DNA of 8,734 nt from the NCBI GenBank assembly GCA_964353405.1, contig CAYGWJ010000209.1, positions 1 to 8,734 of the forward strand, read 5' to 3'. The notes under the pieces were generated by a model, which was not told where the DNA came from, did no database searches, and saw nothing but the letters and a program-made list of their open reading frames with translations. The position numbers were made by a program, and so were the translations under genes. The stretch comes from JBGLNJ01 sp964353405 (GTDB taxonomy: Bacteria > Chloroflexota > Anaerolineae > Fen-1058). Shown one piece after another: positions 1-5,207 of the stretch (the stretch's first letter is position 1; every line of letters starts with the position of its first letter).

Positions 1-147
1 GGGGATCGGGGTCTGGCCGTCCCAGCGGATGCCGTACTTTTTTACTACTTGCCTGAGCTTGGGGACCACGACCTTCATGTCAAAGTCATGCTCCGAGTAG
101 TAAGGACCGTTCAGCGCCCGCCTGATAACCTCAAAAAAGTCGAGCAT
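1..147 (-). CDS. Second MtmB-like corrinoid methyltransferase, N-terminal 49 residues only (cut by window edge)
   Basis: The reading frame opens at an ATG (complement of 145-147) and stays open for 49 codons to the left edge, so the 3' part is missing. By my count 36 of these 49 residues match the start of the complete MtmB-like protein next door (1527-160), with no gaps. Shared blocks include LNGPYYSE and KKYGIR. This is therefore a tandem paralogue and not a fragment of something else. A strong Shine-Dalgarno (GGGAGGAG, complement of 152-159) lies between the neighbour's TAG stop and this ATG, and the gap is only 12 bp, so the two are co-transcribed. By family it should be a methyltransferase acting on a methylated amine-type substrate with a corrinoid protein as acceptor. 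The residue at the pyrrolysine position lies beyond the edge, so whether this copy also lacks pyrrolysine cannot be seen. It is partial because of the window boundary; there is no sign of a break in the gene itself. Confidence 0.85.
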   Translation of the reverse strand, partial: MLDFFEVIRRALNGPYYSEHDFDMKVVVPKLRQVVKKYGIRWDGQTPIP

Positions 148-151
148 CCTG

Positions 152-159
152 CTCCTCCC
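152..159 (-). promoter_or_regulatory. Ribosome binding site of the second MtmB-like gene
   Basis: The minus strand reads GGGAGGAG just upstream of the ATG at 147 and directly after the TAG stop of the preceding gene. It supports the chosen start for the truncated gene and shows that the truncated frame is a real gene start. Confidence 0.7.
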
Positions 160-1527
160 CTATTTGAACTTTAGACCGAAGCCCGCCAGCTCGTCCTTGA
201 TTCGACCATATAGGTCCAAGTATTCCTGGCACGGCTGTATCGAATCCCAATCGTAGCACTCTTGGAATGTCTTGCCCTTGGGTGGGTTGGCCAAGCTGTC
301 CTTGTACCTGGCAATCAGCGTCTTGACAATCTCGTTGGCCTGCACCCGGCTCAGGCCCGCCGCAGCATGAGCCACTTCAGTGGCGAACCGGGGCTCTAGC
401 GGCGTCAAGCGGTCCAGGCTCGTCCCCTTGGCGACGCCGCCGAACTCGATGTTGCCGCCGGAAGCTACAAAGTTTGTCATCGTGGCCGCGATTTCGTACA
501 GGCACATCTCGGTCATAGGCCCAGCCGCCGTATAGGCAAGGTTCAGAATCGGGTGGTGGCTGTTGCGGCAGATCGCTTGCGCGGCAACGCTGATGGGCCA
601 CATGATTTCCCAGCTCGTGTTGCAGCCGTAACGGAAATCCATCGGGAAGGTCAGATGAACCGAGGATCTCAAAACGAGAATGGAGAGAATGTGATAGACC
701 ACGCTGATCACGGCGTTCCCCTCGGGGCCGCCTGCAAAGCCGCCCATCGGCTCGCCCGCCTCGCCCACCAACTGCCCGCCGCGCGCGATAATGTAGGCGA
801 CTTCGTTCAGTCGTCCGAACTGCACTTTGAGCGGCGACGTAAAGCCGACCACCCAGCAATCGGTATCTCGCAGCCCGAACGCGCTCCCGCCGATCTTGCC
901 GGTTGCGGTGACCCCGGTGGCGATCGAGTTCATGATCGGCAGCCCCGGTCGCTGGGCACGGCGCAGCGCCGCACGGCCCAGCTCCACCGCACGGATGCAG
1001 GCCAGCAACTCGAGCGGGGAGCCAGCGACAATCTCCATGCCGTTGATCTTGGTCAACGCGGGGCAGGTGATCGAGTCGCTCAGGGGGTTGCGCCCATAAC
1101 CCTCCACCAGCCTGACAAACACTTGATCGCTAGAGACAACACTGCCGCCCGCTCCTACGTAGCAGTAGGGTGGATCACTGCTCTCGGGCTTGCGGGCAAG
1201 CATGGCCTTTCGGTCGCGCCCCTCGCCAAAAAAGGGGGTCGAAGGAGCATCCCGCAGCGCTTCTTGAATCTCGTCCGCGGTGAAGCGGATGACGCGGCTG
1301 GTGTCCTTGCAGTAGCAGCCCACCTCGGCGGCCAGCTCCACCCCAGCGTGGAAGACATCATCGGCCAGCTTGTCATCAGACGGGATGGGGGTGGTCTGGT
1401 CGCAGCGGATGCCGTACTTTTTGGTCACGGCCCTGAGCTTGGGAACCAGGATCTTCACCGTGAAATCCTGCTCCGAGTAATAAGGCCCGTTCAACCCGCG
1501 CTTGATGACCTCAAAAAAGTCAACCAT
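160..1527 (-). CDS. MtmB-family (monomethylamine methyltransferase-like) corrinoid methyltransferase lacking pyrrolysine
   Basis: The protein has 455 residues, close to the 458 of Methanosarcina barkeri MtmB, and aligns with MtmB (as I recall that sequence) with almost no gaps from about residue 48 to the end. The anchors are the CYCKDT block near 70, QRPGLPI (190-198), GGFAGG (262-267), AGPMTEMCL (335-343) and KTFQECYD near the C-terminus. MtmB is a cytosolic TIM-barrel enzyme that moves the methyl group of monomethylamine to the Co(I) corrinoid of MtmC, using pyrrolysine 202. Here that position is Met199, an ordinary ATG codon (complement of 931-933). Of the other pocket residues, Glu229 and Gln333 align with Val226 and Leu330, while Glu259 and Tyr335 are kept as Glu256 and Tyr332. 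The substrate is thus probably not monomethylamine. The gene follows the corrinoid protein gene by 12 bp, with GAGGGG as ribosome binding site, and is followed by a tandem paralogue. It ends in TAG right at the family's usual C-terminus. Family membership is certain; the substrate is unknown. Confidence 0.92.
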   Translation of the reverse strand: MVDFFEVIKRGLNGPYYSEQDFTVKILVPKLRAVTKKYGIRCDQTTPIPSDDKLADDVFHAGVELAAEVGCYCKDTSRVIRFTADEIQEALRDAPSTPFFGEGRDRKAMLARKPESSDPPYCYVGAGGSVVSSDQVFVRLVEGYGRNPLSDSITCPALTKINGMEIVAGSPLELLACIRAVELGRAALRRAQRPGLPIMNSIATGVTATGKIGGSAFGLRDTDCWVVGFTSPLKVQFGRLNEVAYIIARGGQLVGEAGEPMGGFAGGPEGNAVISVVYHILSILVLRSSVHLTFPMDFRYGCNTSWEIMWPISVAAQAICRNSHHPILNLAYTAAGPMTEMCLYEIAATMTNFVASGGNIEFGGVAKGTSLDRLTPLEPRFATEVAHAAAGLSRVQANEIVKTLIARYKDSLANPPKGKTFQECYDWDSIQPCQEYLDLYGRIKDELAGFGLKFK

Positions 1528-1539
1528 GATTCCCCTCGC

Positions 1540-2196
1540 TCACTTTTTGGACATAAGCTTGAGAGCCAACGTCACCGCACCGGCGGCCGTTTCGGAATAG
1601 CCATCGGCCCCGATCTGGTCAGCCCACTGCTGCGTAACGGGCGCGCCGCCCACCATCACCTTGTACTTGTCGCGTTCTTTGACATCCTTCAGGAGGTTGA
1701 TGACCTCCCGCTGGCCCGGCATGGTGGAGGTCATGAGGGCGGAGATGGCGATGATGTCGGCCTTGAGGCTTTTGGCCTTTTCCAAGAAGGTCGTCGCACT
1801 GACGTCTTCGCCCAAGTCATGCACCTGGAAACCGGCCAATCTGAGCAACATGGTCAGGATGTTCTTACCGATAGTGTGGATGTCGCCCTTGGCTGCACCG
1901 ACGATCACGGCGCCGGGCGATGTGGCTTGCTGACCGCTTGCCCCCATGGCTGGCTCTAGCACCTGCATGACCTCATTACCCGCCTCAGCGGCCATGATCA
2001 TGTCTGGCAGATAGAGTTCGAGCTTTTCGAACTTTTCGCCGACGATGCGCAAACCATCGCGCAAGCCCACCTCCACGGCCTCTGTGGGAGCTATGCCAGC
2101 CTCCAGGCACTTGTGGGCCATTGCCTTGGCATGCTCCCCATCGCCTTCGATGACGGCGAGCTGAAGCTCTGCCAGTAAATCGCTCTTGTTCGTCAT
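1540..2196 (-). CDS. Corrinoid (B12-binding) methyl-carrier protein of the MtmC/MtbC/MttC family
   Basis: The protein has 218 residues, the usual size of methylamine corrinoid proteins. Residues 1-90 form the helical cap domain (IVGEKFEKLELYLPDMIMAA region, 51-70). Residues from about 95 to the end form the Rossmann-like B12 domain. The signature D-x-H-x-x-G is present as GDIHTIGKN, with His107 the expected lower axial cobalt ligand. The typical SALMTSTM (152-159) and VGGAPV (182-187) follow. It accepts a methyl group on Co(I) from a substrate-specific methyltransferase and passes it on in a second methyl transfer. I place the start at 2196 and not at an earlier in-frame ATG (2346): a near-perfect AGGAGG sits 6 nt before it, family homology begins there, and the longer form would add 50 arginine-rich residues overlapping the previous gene. 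It is the only corrinoid protein visible and lies between one MttB-like and two MtmB-like genes, so it may serve all three. It follows a 97-bp gap with a candidate promoter. It ends in TGA. Confidence 0.95.
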   Translation of the reverse strand: MTNKSDLLAELQLAVIEGDGEHAKAMAHKCLEAGIAPTEAVEVGLRDGLRIVGEKFEKLELYLPDMIMAAEAGNEVMQVLEPAMGASGQQATSPGAVIVGAAKGDIHTIGKNILTMLLRLAGFQVHDLGEDVSATTFLEKAKSLKADIIAISALMTSTMPGQREVINLLKDVKERDKYKVMVGGAPVTQQWADQIGADGYSETAAGAVTLALKLMSKK

Positions 2197-2202
2197 GATC
2201 AC

Positions 2203-2208
2203 CCTCCT
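2203..2208 (-). promoter_or_regulatory. Strong ribosome binding site fixing the corrinoid protein start
   Basis: The minus strand reads AGGAGG followed by a 6-nt spacer and ATG (complement of 2194-2196). This decides between the internal start used here and the upstream ATG at 2346. Confidence 0.85.
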
Positions 2209-2244
2209 GTTTCGTCTAGTTTGCGGTACCCGACAACGCCCGGC

Positions 2245-2273
2245 ATCACACCAGGTTTTCAAAACCGTGTCAA
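2245..2273 (-). promoter_or_regulatory. Candidate sigma-70-type promoter upstream of the corrinoid protein gene
   Basis: On the minus strand a perfect TTGACA (complement of 2268-2273) is followed after exactly 17 nt by TGTGAT (complement of 2245-2250). This -10 matches TATAAT at 4 of 6 positions. A start of transcription near 2238 would give a leader of about 40 nt ending in the strong ribosome binding site. It lies in the only sizeable gap between genes of the cluster (97 bp), which fits an internal promoter able to raise expression of the corrinoid protein and MtmB-like genes separately. The -10 is imperfect, so this stays a prediction. Confidence 0.42.
2248..2270 (-). promoter_or_regulatory. 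Palindrome inside the promoter spacer, possible operator
   Basis: The core GGTTTT-C-AAAACC (2254-2266, read on the plus strand) is a perfect 6-bp inverted repeat around one base. Outer arms ACAC (2248-2251) and GTGT (2267-2270) extend it across a 2-nt bulge. It occupies the space between the predicted -35 and -10 boxes, a usual place for a repressor or MerR-type operator. A separate weak hairpin in the same gap (CCGTG/CACGG arms, complement of 2281-2285 and 2265-2269) followed by TTTT on the minus strand could instead be a poor terminator or attenuator after the MttB-like gene. No regulator gene lies in the window. Confidence 0.3.
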
Positions 2274-2293
2274 ACAGTGCCACGGCTCTCTCT

Positions 2294-3754
2294 CTACTGG
2301 GTGCGCTGCTCCTCGCGCGCTTCCGCCGCCTTGAGGATGGCCTCAATCTTTTCCGCTGCTCCAGTGGGCAGCGGCGGCGGCGTGTGCGTCGCCAGGATGT
2401 TGTGCAGCTTGGCGCGGACGCGATCGTTCATCGTCTGCGCGCCCGCCGAGTTCCAACTTTCCCACGGCTGACGATCCATCAGCGTCGGAATCCAGATTTC
2501 AGCGCGGCAGCGTTTGGCCGTCTCTTTGACCGACATGAACTCGCCGCCGGGGCCGACGCGGTCAATCAGGTCGAGCATTAACGTGTCGTCGTTGATTTCG
2601 ACACCGCGCAGGATGCGCCGAACCATCGCAATGATCTCGTCGTTCATCACCAACATTTCGAGCGATCCGATCTGCGCGCAATCCAGAAACCCCACGTCGT
2701 GCACCAGCGTCGCCCCACTCAAGCCCGACAGCACCGCTTGAATGGAGCTTTCGATGGCAGCTTGCAGGTCGAGCGCTTTGGATTCCGACGCGCCGGCCGT
2801 GCCCATGAACGGCACCCCCAGGTAACGGCAAATATCCGACATGGCCGCGCTGTAAAGGCTCATCTCCGGCCCGCCGTAGGGTGGTCGGGCCGTGACCAAA
2901 TCCATCGCTTCCGGCACGCCGCCGATGCACACGGGCGCGCCGCGCTTTTTGAGCTGCATGATCGCCAGGCCGGCCAACGCGCCTGCCATCGTAATGACCA
3001 GCACGCCCGCGCCCGTGATCGGGGCCGACGTCCCCGCGCATCCCCCGCCGATGTAGACAACCGGGATATCGCGCTCGACCGCCCATAACACGTTGGCGAG
3101 GTCCTCGTCCGTCTGAACCAGCGGCGATTGATAGGTGGAAAAGAAGGCAAAGAAAGGTCGCTCGCGCAAGGCCTGTTCGCTTCCGGCGACGGCGAGCGCA
3201 ATCTGGTAAATGTCCGCGACGTTTTCCGGCGTGTATGCCCACGGCAGCACCGGCTTGCCGGTGTTGGCGAGCATCTCGGCGAATTCGTACACCGGGGCCA
3301 ATCGCGGCGTCACGTCGTCAATCAGCCCCAACGACATCACATAGTCCATGTTGCCCAGCGCATCGCACACCTTGGCGGTCAAGCCGGGGTCGCCGCGCCG
3401 CGTCTTGCGATGCTCGCCGGTCTGTGGGTCAATAAAGTAAGTACAGGTCGGGCCAGGGCCAAAGTAAACCCGGTCAGGCACAATCTGCATCTGATGCTTG
3501 CCGTCGCGTCCCCAGATCGTGAATGAGCGCGGATTGGACGCGACGGCGTCCTGGATGATGTACGGCGGGATGCGAACGCGAATGCCTTTTACGCGCGCGC
3601 CTGCCCGCGCGAGCAACTCGCGCGCCTCGGCATTGTGCACATTGACGCCCGTGCGATTCAAGCATTCAAGCGTCGCCTGGTAAACCTTTTCGATCTGTTG
3701 ATCGGATAAAACACGGAACTGCAGAGTCTGATGAGAATGATAGTTAGTGTCCAT
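2294..3754 (-). CDS. MttB-superfamily (trimethylamine methyltransferase-like) corrinoid methyltransferase, non-pyrrolysine type
   Basis: The protein has 486 residues, normal for the MttB family. Family features are FTIWGRDG (78-85), the YIGGGCAGTSAPIT region (234-247), VPFMGTAGASESK (314-326), the helix beginning DLQAAIES, and the VHDVGFLDCA region (351-360). Archaeal MttB uses pyrrolysine 334 within AG-Pyl-SDAK to demethylate trimethylamine; here the matching segment is AGASESK with Ala322 (GCG codon, complement of 2789-2791). Non-pyrrolysine members of this superfamily characterised so far (MtgB, MtpB, MtcB and relatives) demethylate quaternary amines such as glycine betaine, proline betaine or carnitine, so a betaine-like substrate is plausible but unproven. 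The start at 3754 lies 16 bp after the ammonia-lyase stop and has only a weak ribosome binding site (GGGATGA), suggesting translational coupling. The tail from about 455 is proline- then glutamate-rich. It ends in TAG. Automatic annotation would probably say trimethylamine methyltransferase, which the missing pyrrolysine argues against. Confidence 0.92.
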   Translation of the reverse strand: MDTNYHSHQTLQFRVLSDQQIEKVYQATLECLNRTGVNVHNAEARELLARAGARVKGIRVRIPPYIIQDAVASNPRSFTIWGRDGKHQMQIVPDRVYFGPGPTCTYFIDPQTGEHRKTRRGDPGLTAKVCDALGNMDYVMSLGLIDDVTPRLAPVYEFAEMLANTGKPVLPWAYTPENVADIYQIALAVAGSEQALRERPFFAFFSTYQSPLVQTDEDLANVLWAVERDIPVVYIGGGCAGTSAPITGAGVLVITMAGALAGLAIMQLKKRGAPVCIGGVPEAMDLVTARPPYGGPEMSLYSAAMSDICRYLGVPFMGTAGASESKALDLQAAIESSIQAVLSGLSGATLVHDVGFLDCAQIGSLEMLVMNDEIIAMVRRILRGVEINDDTLMLDLIDRVGPGGEFMSVKETAKRCRAEIWIPTLMDRQPWESWNSAGAQTMNDRVRAKLHNILATHTPPPLPTGAAEKIEAILKAAEAREEQRTQ

Positions 3755-3770
3755 GAGTCATCCCGCTTGT

Positions 3771-5201
3771 CTACAAAGAAATTTGGGCCAGCGTGCGGGC
3801 CATTTCGTTTTGCGCGAGCATAATGCCTTCGTCAACACCCATGCCGGGCTTGGCCATGACGATGTCAGGCCGGGTCGCCAGCGCGACGTGAACCGATACA
3901 CGCGCGGAAAGATCAGTCTCGGCGCAACTGCCGCCCAGGAACGTACCCACGCCTCCGGCTTTGCATGCCAACACCGCCTCGACTGAATTGTGCACGCTGC
4001 CCAGATCGGGCATTTTGATGTGGACCATGTCGGCGGCTCTTGCTTCGATAAAAGCGCGGATGTCATCGAGGGTATTGGCCCATTCGTCGGCGACGAGCTG
4101 CACCTTCATCTTGCGGAAGCGGACGTACTCGCGCAGTGTCTTGAGTGCTTCGATCTGGGCTTGACGGTTGTCCATCATCACCGGACATTCGACGCGAAGT
4201 GGATAGGGTTGCGCCGCTTGTTCGAGCGCATACAGCTGCCCCAGGACGTGACCCAGGTCGTTCTGACAAATCTGACCCAGCGCGCCGTGAACGTCGAGGT
4301 GAATGGTCGGGTGATACGCTCCGCGCGCGCCGCCCAGTTGCGCAATGCGCTCGCTCAGCCATCGCACGTATTGGACGAGCAGGCTGCCGTCCTCGCCGAG
4401 TTGCTCGGCGCGGAGCGTGTCATCCACGAGCGCATGAGAAAGCGATGCGACGCGGCGGACAATCATCTTGTCTGCATGGTGATAACGCTCGCCGCCCGAT
4501 TGAGCGTGAATGGGCACAGGCGCATCGGGACGCGGCAGGCTCCATTCTTCGGCAACGACCTCGGCCATCGTCATGCCGCGCACCCATGCCACTGCTTGCA
4601 GAATCGCCTGGCTCACGCCATAGCGAATCGCGGTGTGCAGCCGCCGCTCAATGGTAACATGCTCTTCGATCTCCAACTCCAACGCAGGGCCGGGTCTTTC
4701 CTCACGCCGAATGGCCTGCCACAATCGGGCTGGGGCCTGGAACAAGTCACGGCGAGAGAGCGTGTCTTCACCCACGCGCTTCTTTTGAGTGACCTGCACC
4801 GACTCGGCAAGCGCATCCATCTCGGCGGCCAGCTCACGAAAGCTGGTGAGCGTCCGGCCTTGAAGCGTTGAGGCTACCGCGCGCTGAATCGTCGCCAGTC
4901 CTTCCTCAGCGCGAAAGACCGGATCGCGGCCCGACTTGGCACTGTACGCAACGGCGACACAGTCGCCCCAGGCGACGCGGCCATCGTCCAGTACCAGGCC
5001 AACCGAAACCGCTTCGGCCACCTGGCCCTCGGGGCCGCCAGCAAAGCCCGGCGTCACCGGCCTGGCTGTATAACGGTCAGGCAGAGGGATAAAAGTAGAT
5101 TGGAGTGCGGCCAGGTCCTCGGAATAGTATGCGCCCGTGGCCGGAACGGCCAGTACGCGCGTGACACTTGCGCCTGCGCGCAGTGCAGGTGTACGGGGCA
5201 T
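3771..5201 (-). CDS. mal: Methylaspartate ammonia-lyase family enzyme (EC 4.3.1.2-like)
   Basis: Methylaspartate ammonia-lyase, an enolase-superfamily enzyme, reversibly converts L-threo-3-methylaspartate to mesaconate and ammonia, normally in glutamate fermentation after glutamate mutase. The match to Clostridium tetanomorphum MAL (413 residues, recalled) is clear over the whole length: RLHTAIRYG, PVPIHAQSG, IHLDVHG, ADEWANT, HIKMPDLG, KPGMGVDEG. Known functional residues are all kept: His194, Asp238, Glu273, Asp307, the general base Lys331 and Cys361 correspond to His256, Asp303, Glu338, Asp372, Lys396 and Cys426. The protein is longer (476 residues) owing to a roughly 10-residue N-terminal extension and an insertion of about 50 residues (about 133-184). 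No alternative start codon lies near the family N-terminus, so the start at 5201 stands. It begins 6 bp after the CBS gene, with GGGAGG 11 nt upstream, and ends in TAG. No glutamate mutase is visible. C. tetanomorphum MAL can also add methylamine to mesaconate, which is of interest beside methyltransferase genes. Confidence 0.93.
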   Translation of the reverse strand: MPRTPALRAGASVTRVLAVPATGAYYSEDLAALQSTFIPLPDRYTARPVTPGFAGGPEGQVAEAVSVGLVLDDGRVAWGDCVAVAYSAKSGRDPVFRAEEGLATIQRAVASTLQGRTLTSFRELAAEMDALAESVQVTQKKRVGEDTLSRRDLFQAPARLWQAIRREERPGPALELEIEEHVTIERRLHTAIRYGVSQAILQAVAWVRGMTMAEVVAEEWSLPRPDAPVPIHAQSGGERYHHADKMIVRRVASLSHALVDDTLRAEQLGEDGSLLVQYVRWLSERIAQLGGARGAYHPTIHLDVHGALGQICQNDLGHVLGQLYALEQAAQPYPLRVECPVMMDNRQAQIEALKTLREYVRFRKMKVQLVADEWANTLDDIRAFIEARAADMVHIKMPDLGSVHNSVEAVLACKAGGVGTFLGGSCAETDLSARVSVHVALATRPDIVMAKPGMGVDEGIMLAQNEMARTLAQISL

Positions 5202-5207
5202 ACAGTC

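Noticed and set aside
553..1959. A long plus-strand open frame of 468 codons, opposite the MtmB-like and corrinoid genes
   Set aside because: Its translation is rich in His, Arg, Asp and Gly with no family features, it spans two well-supported minus-strand genes and their gap, and it is the usual antisense shadow in GC-rich DNA. The other plus-strand frames in the window are rejected for the same reason.
2197..2346. N-terminal extension of the corrinoid protein to an ATG at 2346
   Set aside because: The added 50 residues are arginine-rich and unlike the family, overlap the MttB-like gene, and are not needed because a strong AGGAGG precedes the ATG at 2196.
160..3754. Hidden pyrrolysine-encoding amber codons within the methyltransferase genes
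   Set aside because: Both frames run without internal TAG, the aligned positions are ATG and GCG, and the TAG codons present sit at the expected C-termini.
3771..5201. Reading the ammonia-lyase together with the corrinoid protein as glutamate mutase plus MAL (the standard methylaspartate pathway)
   Set aside because: The corrinoid protein has the MtmC/MtbC/MttC cap domain and length, unlike the shorter GlmS/MutS subunit of glutamate mutase, and no GlmE-like catalytic subunit is present.
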